Assembly: GCA_025738555.1 (NCBI GenBank)
Contig: JAOVFP010000010.1
Location: 4,289,501-4,353,500, forward strand
From: Cyathus striatus
Lineage: Eukaryota; Basidiomycota; Agaricomycetes; Agaricales; Nidulariaceae
Length of the DNA: 64,000 nucleotides
Direction: 5' to 3'
The number at the start of each line of letters is the position of its first letter. Positions within the stretch are counted from its first letter, which is position 1. Below are positions 1-11,961 of the stretch, piece after piece. The position numbers and the translations under genes were made by a program. Under the pieces are notes generated by a model. The model was not told where the DNA came from. It worked only from the letters and a program-made list of their open reading frames with translations, and made no database searches.

Positions 1-1756
1 ACACCGACCTTTATGGGGAATGTGTGTGTTGTAGTAGAAAATCTCCCCGTGTATATCAGGCGTGGGTATGCTTGGTTCCAGATTGCCCTCTTTTTTGGAA
101 AACACCAAGTGGAGAAGATCTTTCGGAGCCGTTGCAATATAATCCCGGATTCCTGAGGCTCGATGTATTGCCTCAACTCCCTCCTGGATATGAATCGGTT
201 GTGCCACCACCCCCGACTGCTCCTGTTAATGGAAATGAGAGCGAGTATGTACCTACTAGCGGCTGGTATTGTTCGAAGTGTGGCCGTTTGACTTGTCGGT
301 ATGTGCTAAGTACCATGTCTTACTACATAGCACTGATAAGCTGAAACAGCTACAAATGGGAGCATTGGGAATGTAAAAATTGTCATGTAAGCATTATATT
401 TCTTTGTGAGAGATGCTCCTAATACGATGATCAGGCTACATTTGTGGTCAAGGACAGAATCCGGACTGCTAGAGACTTCTGGACGCAGACGATTTCAGTC
501 AACTTTAGAGATCATTCAATTGCAAGATCCTCAGGTATACTCACCCTTTAAGAAAGTGAATGGTATGCTGATTTCTACAAAGGAATTCTTCAGCGACAGG
601 CTAAAACATACCGTCATGAAAGCGGGTACGGACAGTACCAGACATTTGTTCTTCCACAGGGAAGGTCAGTTGGAATTTGTTCACACGGCGTGCAAGTATT
701 GAACAACATCTAGAGGCTTTATCCATCACATTCAACCAGGAAATGCACCAGGAAAACAAAGAGCTGATATGGTTTTTCAACAGTATCAGGAGCAAGCAAC
801 TTCAGGGGAGTTGGAGTTTCGTCGTTGGCCTTTGAGAGCTGTATGCATTCCTTATTTATGGCCAACCCATTTGCTAAAATATATCATCTCAGCATAAATG
901 TTAGTTTATGTGTGCAGCTTTGGTGTGCTATTTTATCATACTTACTACAAATATCTAGGTCGTGGCCCGTTATTGACCAATTATTTCTCCCATAATTGTA
1001 GGTGTTTGAAATTCTGTCACCTGACGTCGCTAAACTTCTTCACTTATTGGTTTAAACTAGCTGGAGAACCGTACCAAGTCGGTCAATGCTTATATTAATA
1101 AATGTGACTACTTACAAATAGATCTGCAGTATGTCGGGGGTACCGATAACACAGTCCCGTTTAGCAAGGCACCCAGTGCGGTGCTTAATGCTCGAGACTT
1201 AATCCACGACCGTATAAAACAGGCTCTCGGAAAGACAGTGTCATTCAACGAAGTTCTCAGGTGACTATGCAGCTTTACTATTACGGGACGTATGCTTACG
1301 ATCCAGCAGCGCTGCGTACATGGAAAAGCAAAAGATGGCTGTACGTGTATATACTTCATGCATCTGTAGCACTTCATTTAGCTATTCTAGTTTCACAGCG
1401 ATAGCGAAGCTGGCCTCGGACCCTTAGTGGCTGGCTTGTCCCTTGGATCTCCAGCCTTGATGCATTTCCGAGTCCGTGAAAAGTACGACGCAAATGGAGA
1501 AAGTAGATCCATCGTCGCATCGTTTGTTTTGCGTCATGTATGTTACTTTAGTTTTAAACTGAGGGCGATGGAATTACTAAATAGAGCCAACAGGGAGATG
1601 TGCTTGTAATGGATGGTGCGGATGTTCAGACGTTTTACGAGTAAGTCTCTTTTAGTAAGCTTGATGAGTCCTAACTGACACTTCCAAAGGCATACTGTTG
1701 TTCCTACCAATTTCCGTATTGCTGCGACAGCTCGTTGTATTAATAATGCTCAGTAG
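1..1756 (+). CDS. AlkB-like 2OG-Fe(II) dioxygenase, 5' end outside window
   Basis: Family knowledge: AlkB-type enzymes use Fe(II) and 2-oxoglutarate to remove alkyl or methyl groups from nucleic acids. Seen: an N-terminal cysteine cluster (CSKCGRLTC, then a spliced WEHWECKNC) at about 262-385, resembling a small zinc site. It is followed by GPLLTNYFS near 965-995 and by VGGTDNTVPFSKAPSAV at 1132-1185. A splice near 1338/1413 joins AAYMEKQKMA to FHSDSEAGLGPLVAGLSLG, giving the iron-binding H-x-D. The distal histidine is in FYEHTVVPTNFRIAATAR, whose arginines fit 2OG binding. The stop is at 1754-1756. Short introns interrupt it many times, and the exons between 400 and 900 are uncertain. The start lies left of position 1. 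The family call is firm, but the substrate cannot be read from sequence. Confidence 0.8.
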
Positions 1757-2478
1757 ACAAGTTGAAAATTAACTCCGGAGTTCACATGTCCCGGCTGCCT
1801 TGACCTGAAACGCGCGGCTGAGCTGAAGTTACTTAACATCTCGTAACGCAGAACGCCAATTATTTTGACTAAAATGCTTACCGGTAGGATCCCGATTTTT
1901 CTGATTAGCCTAGTTTTATTTTGCGGCAGGTAGATATTTGTATTGAGCTATATGCTGCTATGTGAGTTTACTATCTGTGTCCTCAGCGATGTAAATGAAT
2001 TGCCACCCAGGTTTGCTTTATCAGATAATTAGAAATATCTTGATCTTTACCAGAACTCGTGCTTCACGGTGATTGCTGTAACTAAATGGCCACTTCTAGC
2101 CGGGTAGGACGAAATGCGACACCTTACACATTACACATCGGACATCACACATTACTTACACATCGAATATCACACATCACACATTTGAAGTTACACTACA
2201 TAGTCATGTGTAAACTTCAATGTGTCAATCAATGTGTAATGTGTGATAAGTACTTATGTGTGAAGTGTCGCGTTTCGTGCTGCCTCTCCTCCGCTATCAT
2301 TATTCAGCATATTCGAATTTCTTCAGAATTTATATTGGTGTTTCTGGTTTCAGTTGATGTCATTTTAATCCTTACTCATCGCATCCTTGGTCCCTTAGTC
2401 ATTGCATGGAATGCCTGATGCAATCTACCCAACAACATATCCTTTATAAAGTGTAAAGTCGGCTCATCACCACTAACA
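1757..2478. other. Intergenic; holds one hairpin element
   Basis: No supported gene. The only structure seen is the hairpin at 2110-2277. The last 200 bases are the upstream region of the NmrA-like gene. Confidence 0.5.
2110..2277. repeat. Foldback hairpin, MITE-like
   Basis: The ends are complementary: cgaaatgcgacac at the left and gtgtcgcgtttcg at the right. The arms between are imperfect inverted copies built from ttacacat/atgtgtaa words and close on gaagttacactacatagtc / catgtgtaaacttc in the middle. The whole 168-base unit could fold into one long stem. No coding capacity and no clear target duplication were found. Confidence 0.7.
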
Positions 2479-3443
2479 ATGACAATCCTCGTTACAGGCG
2501 GAACTGGCAAAACTGGCCTCAAACTTGCTCGCCTCCTACGCGCAGCTAACATCCCTCTCCTGATAACCTCCCGTGCCGGTACTGCACCAGAATCTCTGCC
2601 TGCAGTGAAATTCAACTGGAATGAGCCATCGACTTTCTCGGCCCCTTTCGAAAAGGATCCCAATATCGATAAGGTGTACCTGGTCGGCCCGATCGAACTT
2701 GATATGCTCCCTACTATGAAGCCATTTATCGACTTGGCCATTAGGAAAGGCGTCAAGAAGTGGGTCCTTCTAGGTGCTGCGCAGTCCGGGAAAGGAGGTC
2801 CAATGATAGGAACGGTTCATCAGTACCTGCATGATAAAGGTGTAGTGTACACTGTTCTGAGACCAAGTTGGTTCCATGGTACGTCAGACTGACATCCGGC
2901 CTAAGTATATACTATGAGCGATGCTAACAGAATTTTAGAGAACTTCTCCTTCAGGTCTATTGAAAGTATCAAAAAGAGAGATGAAATCGTAACTGCTGCT
3001 GAAGACGGTCGTATCCCATTTATCTCTGCTCAGGATATCGCACAAGCAGCTTTCGAAGCTTTCACCACGGACGACTACAATTATGCGGAACCCTTCATTT
3101 TCGGTCCGGAGTTGTTGACTTACGACGACGTCAGTATAACGAGTCTTTCTAGCGTCGTCTCAATCTAACCGCAGACAAACAGGCTGCTGCCCTTTTCAGT
3201 GAAGTCTTGGGACGCAAGATTACTCACCGACGCATTCCGGTAGAAGAACTTATTGCCCTCTGTCAGAGTATTGGTATACCAGACGATTATTCCGTCGTTC
3301 TGGCTGATATGGAAAAGCAACTTGCAAACGGTGTAGAAGAAAAAGCTTTCTTGGCAGAAGGTGGAAAGACAATCAAATATGTTGGAAAAGCGAAGTTGAG
3401 GGACTATGTCGAGAAGAATAAGGATATTTGGGCACCCGCATAG
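2479..3443 (+). CDS. NmrA-like NAD(P)-binding oxidoreductase (EasG-like fold), intact
   Basis: Three exons (2479-2878, 2939-3129, 3183-3443) give a 283-residue protein, normal for NmrA-like/agroclavine-dehydrogenase-type Rossmann proteins. Seen: the nucleotide-binding motif TGGTGKTGLKLA at residues 6-17, then VYLVGP, KGVKKWVLLGA and VLRPSWFHENF (spliced at SWFH/ENF), then ISAQDIAQAAFEAF. All are conserved landmarks of the family. Both introns have GT..AG ends and a CTAAC branch site. The ATG starts directly at the first beta strand (MTILVTGGTG). Members often act on redox chemistry in secondary metabolism or sense NAD(P), but no biosynthetic cluster surrounds this gene, so the substrate is unknown. 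Decayed relatives lie just downstream. Confidence 0.9.
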
Positions 3444-5011
3444 CAAGAAAGATCATGACTGCCATTGTAGCTCATATGTGACTTCGAGATCGAATAAACT
3501 AAACTCGTTCCGATTTTGAATTGCGACGCCATTTCTCGCGATCCAAGAGCAAGGGTGAGACATCTGGATGTTTCTCATGAGTTGTCCCAGTTACTGTTCT
3601 GCTTGCTGAGCCAGGAATATTCGTAGCATGATCACAATGAGCCTGTTTCACAGTACAAATACGCTGATACAGTAACAATTGGTTAAATATAGTTGACTCT
3701 ACAGGGACCCATTGCTGGTTAGGCATTGCCTCTACCCCTTCCCCCAGGCTGGCATTCGGGGGGGAGCCCGAATCAACTTAAGCATTAATCACATTTACCA
3801 TGACTAACACCCACACAGGATTTAGTTCTGTCGAGCCAGACACCACCTACTAAATGGTGCTGCTACGGTCCATGTTTCCACTTCCCGTTCCCTGGCAGCG
3901 GCTTTGTGTAGTATCATGAATCTGCATGTAACGCTTCACCATAACAGAATCAGGACCTATACAGATTCGCCATCTGTCCAGGATCTGTGTGGCCGGTTAC
4001 TAATATATACCCTGGGGTACTTGTTCACCAAACTACCCGCCAGCGTCCCCCTTGGGATCTCCGGCCTGCTGGTCCTGTCTCTTGGGAGTCGGATGGGTTT
4101 TAGGACGATTAGCAGTTCTAGACCCCTATTCACATTGGAACCCTACATATCGGGATTTGGGGATGACTTCAGCCTTTTACTTCCAGCCGTAGCAATGAGT
4201 CATGGAAGAGCGAGTGGGTAATGAGGGTGACATCATTAGCAGTAGGTTACGCCATTACCCTACAGCCTAATCAATCCTCTATGGCCTTTCCTAGTGGTCT
4301 TGCTAACCTACTTTACTAAGGTAGGGGCCACACCCAATGATGGGATAGCGATGGGGCAATTGAGCATGGAATCATTAGCCACAGGTTACACTGTTACCCT
4401 GCGCCTCACCAGACCCAGTGGCCTTCAGTAGTCGTCTTGCTAACCTGCTTTACTAAGGCAGGGGCCACACCCTGGTGCATGTTAGCCTCCAGTTAAGGAG
4501 TTACCAGCTGTACCACGAGGAGGTCTGCACCTGGTGCTATCTATCATTTCTGGTCTAATCCCCCAGTTTCTTCAATGGTGACCGGCGTTGCGAAGGAAAG
4601 AAAGTCAGCCTTCACCCCATCTTTCACGACCACTTGTAAGAGCATCCAACATATTAAACATGCCAGGTGCCCCCATCGGGGGGCAGTCGGAGTAATCCAC
4701 ACTCTGATTCCAGTCAGGTCCACCTGAAGGTTACCCTCCAAGTAGTCCCGGCTGGATTCTGAGGCTTCTCACCAAAACCCGATGCACGCAACCATCTGAT
4801 GTCCTGAATCCTTAGCCATTACCTAAAATAGCTGAGTATGAAGGAAGGCTCCGGGAGAACTGGTAGAATTACGCAACTTTGAACTTGAGCTAACATTACT
4901 CTAGTCAACCATGATAAATGGAAAAAGCATAGTGAGCAAGCCATTTTGAGATATGTAACGCGTAGATATGGTGTATGATCCATCCAACATGTCCTATTTG
5001 CATATCAAGTC
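3444..5011. other. Gene-free stretch between NmrA gene and its pseudogene
   Basis: No ORF here resembles a known protein. It contains the imperfect direct repeat at 4225-4475; otherwise I see nothing. Confidence 0.45.
4225..4475. repeat. Imperfect tandem repeat, two units of about 110-115 bases
   Basis: Unit 1 (about 4225-4341) and unit 2 (about 4366-4475) share in the same order: catcattagc/aatcattagc, aggttac..ttaccct, tggccttt/tggccttc, cttgctaacct.ctttact and aagg.aggggccacacc. The units diverge by substitutions and small indels. No coding meaning was found; it may be a remnant of a larger repeat. Confidence 0.7.
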
Positions 5012-5760
5012 ATGGATTAGGTGTACTTCATCGGCCCGACAGTGATTGATATGCTCTCTGATACGAAACGATTCATCGACTTCAAGTCTATCGAGAAGGG
5101 CGTTAAGAAGTGGGTTATTCTGAGTGCAACATATTCCAGGAAGGGTGGCCCGTGGGTGGGGGCGGTTCGTCGGTGTCTTCATGAAAGAGGCGCAGCCACG
5201 GTGTATACTGCCTAGAGGCCAAGTTGATTACGTAGTATGTTATACCCAAGTTAAACCAGCCCCAGCCTGCATGTGAGGTTATCAGAGTCGTCGCGAACTG
5301 TTCCTTCCTACAATGTTTCGACCGTATCAAGATGAGAAAGCCGTAGCCTATTCATCGCTGCTCAGGATATCGCGCAGGTAGCGTTCGATGCTCTCACCAC
5401 GGACGACTACAACTATGCAGTATCCTTCATTGTCGGTCCAGAGTACGATGCTGGCGTAATGAGTCTTTTCGATCTTGCCGCGACCTAACGCGTATGCAAA
5501 CGGGTTGCCGCATTATCAAGTAAGGCCTTGGGGAGCTAGACGCGTCAAGTGGCGGAGTGTTGGTGCACTAGACAATTATGCTGACGTTCTTCCTAATGCA
5601 GAAAAGCAACTTGCAAGCGGCGGCGCGGAAGAAAAAGAATTCTTGGCAGAAGTTGGGCAGAAGGTGGAAAGACCGTGACATACGATGGAAAAGCGATGTT
5701 GAGGGAGTATTTTGAAAAGAATAAGGACTCTTGGGTGCAACTTGGGCGCCTGCGTGATCA
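5012..5760 (+). pseudogene. Decayed NmrA-like paralogue
   Basis: Pieces match the intact gene at 2479-3443 in order but in different frames. YFIGPTVIDML and KGVKKWVILSATYSRKGG lie at 5021-5145, against YLVGPIELDML and KGVKKWVLLGAAQSGKGG. AAQDIAQVAFDALTTDDYN lies near 5350-5420. DNYADVLPNAEKQLASG and KEFLAE lie at 5570-5655. The N-terminal nucleotide-binding segment is missing, SWFH is replaced by a stop after VYTA, and frameshifts separate the blocks. It is a tandem duplicate that has lost function. Confidence 0.8.
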
Positions 5761-5929
5761 GAACACGTCGTGAAGCCAATATAGCCAATGTTGGATCATG
5801 TTTCGGCAATTGCATAAATTATATATCTTTTACGAGTCGCTTCCTTTGCCTGGCTGCAGCCTCTTTTCGGACAGGCAAATTAAGACAGAACTACGTCGCA
5901 GAACATAGCTGTGTGGTTCATCTCAATAA

Positions 5930-6060
5930 GATTATTGTAGAGACAGTTTTTGAAGTGCTCACCATTGACGACTACAAGAATCCCCAACCGAATATTTTTT
6001 CGTTTACAGCACTATCCAATTTTGCATGTCGAAGTCACTGTGGCATCCTGAGCTAATCCT
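5930..6060 (+). pseudogene. Possible second NmrA-like fragment
   Basis: The peptide VFEVLTIDDYKNPQPNIFS resembles AFEAFTTDDYNYAEPFIFG of the intact NmrA-like gene. Only this short stretch is recognisable. It suggests a third, even more decayed tandem copy. The match is short, so confidence is limited. Confidence 0.4.
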
Positions 6061-7752
6061 GAGCAAAGCCTTAGAATGCAAATATCTCTTGAATGTCTCC
6101 CTTGAAGAATTACCGTCCGGTGGCGAAGAGGAAGCACAAGGACGTAAAAACCAAGGTGAAATCGTCGGGAACTTAGGTGTGTTTCAAGGATTGCGTTTCG
6201 GGTTAGCAGTGTCGGTGTTATGCGGATGAGTCTTGCGACAAACATGGCAAAAGACTTGCTTACTTAAGAAGTGGGTCCCAGTGTGCTTAAATACCAGCAA
6301 CTATCGATCCTTTCTTTTTCTCTACCCATGCTCATTGCTACGATTGCTTGTTTCATAATGGACCTCAGCTTACGCTAATGTTCTCGCTCACAAGCAAGCT
6401 TTACATCTGCATCTCATCTGGCACATCGACTACGGTGGGCTCTCGATTTCTACTATGCGTTTTGGATCTTCGCAGATCCGGACAGAGCTGGAATACACCT
6501 CTGCTATCACTGCTGGTTTTAATTGGTATTTATTACACGAATCATGCCTCTTCTTCCACTGGTTGATGAGATGGATGCCGCCCCAACTTACATCCGTCAT
6601 TGTCAATCGTGCGACCGGGGTGGGGTTTACTCCACTCCAGTGCCCAGTTGCTATAACACGTAAAGAATCGTGACGGCCCTCGTATGGCTTTATGCCAACG
6701 AGGGCTTCACCTTAACCCTGACGCTGGCTTCTGGTTTGTTGATTCCGTTCCTGAATTTGACATGACATTCCAGAAATATACCCTGGTGCCTCCTGGGGCG
6801 TATCTGGATTATTGTACGCCAATGTTTCCCCAGCCCGTGTCAGCTGGGCGAGTATTGGTGCACCGAAAGGTGCTGTATCTGAGTGTCGCTCGCTCGATAT
6901 ATTAGTACGTCTAGTCTTCATCAGGAGTCTATGCTAGGTTCTGTTGTACACCCTTGGTACACCATGTTTTATTCATTCGCAATAGGGCTGGCACATGCTG
7001 GTGGATACAACAAACACTTGGTGTCCAAAGGTGGCAGTGTTGGTTGGGTAAGCACCACCCAACGACATGTACAACTTGACTTTAGATGGGCCAGTTACAT
7101 TGTATATCTTTGTACCTGAACATGGCGGAGTCGGCGGAGGAATACACCGTGATATGAAGGCGGTGGCTTGCATTGGATTTCAAAGCTTACCTATTGGTCA
7201 TGTCGTCTTTCACTTATTTGGATCGTAGCTTTCTTCGACTTCGTGTCGTTGATTCTAGCTTCATCGCAGATGTACGAGACATGGTAATTTTCAGACTTTG
7301 CTCACTTTTTCAGCCTTGCAGAGTTGTTGGATGATTCTCACATCCTTCGTCATATGTTCGGGCTTATTTGAAGATTAAATATTCTTATATGTCTTTCCTT
7401 CTGCTGCATACTCAGTGCACCGAAGAGGACTTATGATAAAACATGTAGTATACACTGTCAGAAATAAAATTATTTGCTGTTACTATCCACACTTGGTGAA
7501 CTGTCCTTGTCTATGAGTTCTGCTGGATGGTTTTCTCTGCTAGTATTATAATATTTTCGTAAAGTGAATGAGACTATAACATATGAGACTATCATTAAAT
7601 CATTACTCGTCAGAATCAGAATCAGAAAGACACTGCTACATGGACCCAATAAACGAATAGAGGTCACGATCCATAGCAACGCCAGCGTTGAATACATATA
7701 AAATTACATCTAGTCAGATACGCGCGCCTACCCAATGTTAAACATAACGAGA
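6061..7752. other. Anonymous stretch, no recognised gene
   Basis: Several 70-80 codon ORFs exist on both strands, but none shows a known motif, a consistent splice pattern or an obvious relative in the window. I see no repeat structure here. Confidence 0.4.
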
Positions 7753-8539
7753 TCATAAAGTGCGGAACGAAAACAAAAACGAGGTGGTTAATCCTCTTGA
7801 TCCAGAATTCACCGCTTCTGTCCACGATGGAGACTGCTTACTTTTCTTCCGACGCGCTGGACACGTTCGGGTACGAGGTCGTGCAGCGGTTACACGAGCA
7901 GAGTCCTTGCCAGTGCCAGCTGAAGTTATTGTCTTCTTCCGATCCAGACTGGCATCCGAAGGACCAGCAGCATCCGCCGAGTCTTCAGTCTTATCAGCCG
8001 CACCCGTAGCTTCCCTCTCCAGCATCTCACATCTGACCCTCCAGCGATCGCCCTCTTGTTTCGCATCATTAATCTCCTGCCGCAATTGTCTGACCTGTTC
8101 TCCCTCATGCATCATAATGTAATCTGCTCTCTCGGACTGGAATTTCTCCCTCTCCTCTAGGCCCTTAATGCTTTGCTGGAGAATCTCGACGAGAGATATC
8201 AGATTAGCCATCTTATTTGCCGTCGATGGAATGTAGATCCTTAACGCCGCGGCTGCAAAGGAAGGAATTAGGAATGTAATGTGGAAGTAACGAACGGACT
8301 TACAATGCCTGAATATTGTACGACAAATGTGACATCGCAAACTATAGTTTTTATATCTCGACACTCGTTGCAATGTTGTCGCTGTACCGTCGAGACACTC
8401 TTGGCAGTACAGATGTCCTACTCATGCGGCCCTCAGCGTCTATTACAATCGCGTACATTGCCATGCACATACCACAAGGAGTCGCAATGACCTGTTTTTC
8501 AGCGCACTCATCAAAGCATACGGGGCACTCCATGTCCAT
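7753..8539 (-). CDS. RING-finger protein with coiled coil (putative E3 ubiquitin ligase)
   Basis: Three exons (8473-8539, 8304-8417, 7753-8252) encode 226 residues. Splicing out 8418-8472 and 8253-8303 (GTATGT and GTAAGT donors) gives a C3HC4 RING: CPVC at residues 5-8, CGHLYCQEC across the first splice, and CHIC near 53-56. Without the first intron the CGH motif is absent, which supports the model. Then follow an alpha-helical, charged coiled-coil stretch (LVEILQQSIKGLEEREKFQ to RCEMLERE) and a basic, serine-rich tail (RKKSKQS). RING domains usually recruit E2 enzymes. The substrate is unknown. Start at 8539 is four residues before the first zinc ligand. Confidence 0.82.
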
Positions 8540-9937
8540 TGAAATCTACGCTGGCGTTCAGAGGGAAGTTAAAGAGGGGAGGCGTGCTATCCCTTTAGCA
8601 TGCAAGTAGATATATACGCATTCCGTAGGGATGCACGTCGCGTGATGCCTTTGTTGCGCGGTCGACCACGTTTCAGCCACGAGCGGAAGGGCGTGTGTAA
8701 CACAAAGATTATAGCGACGGTAATGAGTGAAAGGGGCCTTAAACGTACTTTCAAAGATAGTGTAGTCTTTAAGTACGCTGGCTGACCGGGACGGTTATAG
8801 CCTGTTGGGAATAGTAAGCCACGACTTTCTCGCGAAGCGCTGGGTCGTGCGACTGGATTCAAGACGTCTGATGCTGGGTGCACTTTGTTTCGGCAGCCGC
8901 ATGGACTGAAAGCGTTGGTGTGAGGGAATGTAAGCTCCGGAGAAACCACTATTTTTGGATAAGTATATGAATACCTCAACCAGTCCTATCGACGGGTAAT
9001 GTAAGACGGTATACACGTGACCTGCGCTATTAAATGGCCTCTAGTCCTTGAGTCTCCTCGAGTCCTTAACAGCCTAACCATGGCCCTTTTAATATCCCTC
9101 ACCTTCCTTCTGATACATCCATAAATGTACATACACTTATACCCCACTATGTGCACTATGCGATAAGACTTTCCTAGCAATCGAGAGGAGGCCGGGCATA
9201 GGTTAGGAAAGCCGCACAGTTTCCGTTTCCGTTTACGAACATCGACTCGGAGGTCGTACGATGTCACGTAGATGGCTGAGCGTAAGACCGATCCCCGAAA
9301 AACGGTGACGATACTCCGACACGATTAAAAGTCTAAAAGGTTCCTGTACAAGCTATGCCGAACGCCAAGATATGTGAATTAAAATTGATTTCGCTTGCAT
9401 AGCTTGGTATAAGTAACAGCAGTGACAAGTACGAGCGGTGGCATGTTCCAGCACCTTCAGAGCTATGTTGGGAATGGCAGGGGTTATAACATTTGCGTCC
9501 AAGTTGAACAGCTCCAAGGCATGGCCGTTCTAGCAGTTTCCAGGACTCTTGTCGAAGAGCACGAGTAAGCTTCGAAAGAAAGGCACGTAAACCAAGTAAG
9601 AGCAAGTAAGTCATAAGCCCTAAAAACATCCGGTCTGATCCACGAAGACATTCGTCGCGGTCATCGATTACGTGCCTTTCTTGAAATTTCACCTTTTCTC
9701 GAAGGGATAGTAGCAACATAGCGGCAGCGCAGTACTGTAAGAGTATGCGGCCGCCTCAAAACTCAGAAGCAAGATATAATCACTGACGCCCTCCAAGGAC
9801 CTGGGGTGCTATCGGTGCTAATAGGTTCCACCATTATGTCGTCATACGTCATATACGCGCGCTACGGAGCCACGTGCAGGAGACAGTAATCCACCTCAAA
9901 GGCGATCAGAGGCGATCCCGGACGGACTCACACCGAA
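8540..9937. other. Anonymous stretch, no recognised gene
   Basis: ORFs of 60-130 codons on both strands lack motifs and splice support. No repeat was seen within it or shared with other parts of the window. Confidence 0.4.
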
Positions 9938-10345
9938 GTATGTAACCCGCCCTTTCCCTCTTGTCCCATCCCATGAAGCGACCGACAAACCATGGAAAAA
10001 CGTCCTGCGTTCCACAAGGAGCAGCAAGGCACATCCGCAGCGCTCCTAGCGATGGAAGTAGTCCACGACCTCCAGAAACTCGGGTTGAAGCAAGCACCGG
10101 AGGAGCTGGAGTATTCAGGAGAAGTAGTGCGAAACCGATGAGGGCTGTTGCACAGAGTATAGCGAGGATTGCGGCTGGAGGGCAGATGTGGGTTAGAGGA
10201 GCTGCTGCTGCTGTTGAAGTGCACAAGCATCCTGGGTTGGTGGAGTATGAAGTAAGGCTTGCGCTAGGTATGGAGAGCCAATGCGTTTTTGAGAATGTGA
10301 ACCATATCTTGTCGACGGCAGTGAAGTTTGCGAGAGTACTTTTGG
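9938..10345 (+). repeat. Segment duplicated (inverted) at 28627-29090
   Basis: From tgtaacccgccc onward this block matches the reverse complement of 28627-29090 at high identity up to the first splice donor of the deaminase gene. The copy at 28.6-29.1 kb carries about 40 extra bases near its middle and one more G in the run that follows gtattca/gtactca. The block contains the 5' exon of the deaminase gene and some upstream DNA. Confidence 0.8.
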
Positions 10346-11709
10346 GTGCGTAGGCTTGTTATTGGATCGTATGGTTCTGATTTCTGTTTCTTTTCAGCCA
10401 TGAAGATACCAGAGCAGGAGAAGGCAGCCAGATTACACAAATTTGTATCAACGACACTCCTGGTGCCCATCGTACAACTGAATCAAGATCGGCTAGTGTC
10501 CCTAATCCAGAACCGCGTAGGGGGTATCAAGGAGACTTGGTCATCCATATGTCTTGCACTGGAAGACGAAACGATTCCAGCAGATACTGCCGTACGGACG
10601 ATGAAATTGCACCAGAGCCGCATAAATGCGTGGGTAAAGAATATTTCCAACATTGCGGAGACGACAGACATGCAGAATCATTACCTCGAGCTGTGCATTG
10701 AAGAATCATGGAACATCCTTGACCGTGCCCTGACCCTACCGAAGAATCTCGAAAAGCTTTGTGAAAAGATGGAAGGACAAACAAGTATCGAGGAGAACGG
10801 GACACCAGATATATGGGAGGACGAATGCAATAGTGAAGCAGACCTCCAGCTCGGCAGTACCAAAGTGCTTGAAACGCCACCAAGGTCTAGCATCCTTAAG
10901 GTAATGCTGGCACTGGCTCGATACGTAAGCGCAGGAAAGTGTATAGTCGAATGGGCTTATCAGTCGCTCCAAACCCTCGATCAAAGTGGTATTACTGGAA
11001 ATTTCAAAGTTTCTCCAGTGGTAGGGTTTGATGGTGAGAACGAGAGTTTCCGGAGTGTCGGAATCTACAGGGACCTTCAAGAGGCGTTTCTAGCTCTAGA
11101 GTATCGTTTACCAGATACGCAGATGATCAACGAACTGGATGCGCTGTGGAAGAATAAGCTCTCCTATGATCTTTATGTGCATGCGGAAACACAGCTTACA
11201 CTGTTCTACGTCTGCAACCCGCATTTATGCTCGGGGAATGTCTTCATAGGGACGTCGAAGAAACTGTGCATCGCATGCACGATGATGATTGAGTAAGTGG
11301 GGGAGTCCTTCTCCATGAAGCAGCTCTAACGCGCCTGCACTCCAGATATTTAAACAAATCTTTTCGTAAATGCCGCTTCATGCGAGGGGTCCGACTGGTA
11401 TACAAGGATGCAGCACATCGACCGGATTGTTCGTGGCTGTTCCCAAGGAAGCCCAGAGTGTTGAGACTTAAGCATATGCGGGAGGAGTTTGACGCGATTG
11501 CGGAGTCTATGTCTGATGATTTGAATAATGTTGCTGTCAAGATCTTGGAAGAGAGCTTTCATCCTCCACCATGGTCGAATATAGATGAACATGTGTGGAA
11601 TGGTCCCGTGATGGCACCACGACATGAGACGGTCGGACATGAGCCACATATGCAACGATTGGCAGAGACAGAGATGCTAAGCCTGGTACCGGCGTCGGTG
11701 GAGATGTAA
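10052..11709 (+). CDS. OTT_1508-like deaminase family protein
   Basis: Exons end at 10345, span 10398-11292, and restart at 11346 to the stop at 11709. The C-terminal part shows HAETQLTLFY, then about 25 residues on KKLCIACTMMIE. That is the H-A-E plus C-x2-C signature of the cytidine-deaminase fold, and fits the fungal OTT_1508-like family. Upstream is a long helical region (residues after MKIPEQEK). Start choice: the first in-frame ATG after an apparent one-base gap is 10138 (MRAVAQSIARI). The related copy at 28.6 kb has one more G and reads in frame from MEVVHDLQKLG, equivalent to 10052. Some family members are predicted base-modifying or conflict-related deaminases; the substrate is not known. 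After the HAE region it ends with a basic SFRKCRFMRG stretch and a PPPWSNID tail. Confidence 0.75.
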
Positions 11710-11961
11710 AGGAGTTCAACGACAGCCATAGGGATAACAAATCACAGCGATGACAAATATCGAGTCGGAGCCAGGAGCAGAGGCTGAGAGCAGAGGAGGA
11801 TACTGACACGGATTGTATTACGTTATGTTATTTCACGTGCTATGAATAGCGTCCAGCTGATAAGATGTCTCGGTTGTTCCTTAACAATTCACTTGACGGT
11901 TACAAATTACAATTGCTTTTAATAAACTTTTCTTTCAGACAACACTTTTTTCTCACTCCGA

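Noticed and set aside
7760..8122. 120-codon plus-strand ORF
   Set aside because: Antisense to the last exon of the RING gene.
9333..9719. 128-codon minus ORF
   Set aside because: No motif, no splice support and low protein-like character.
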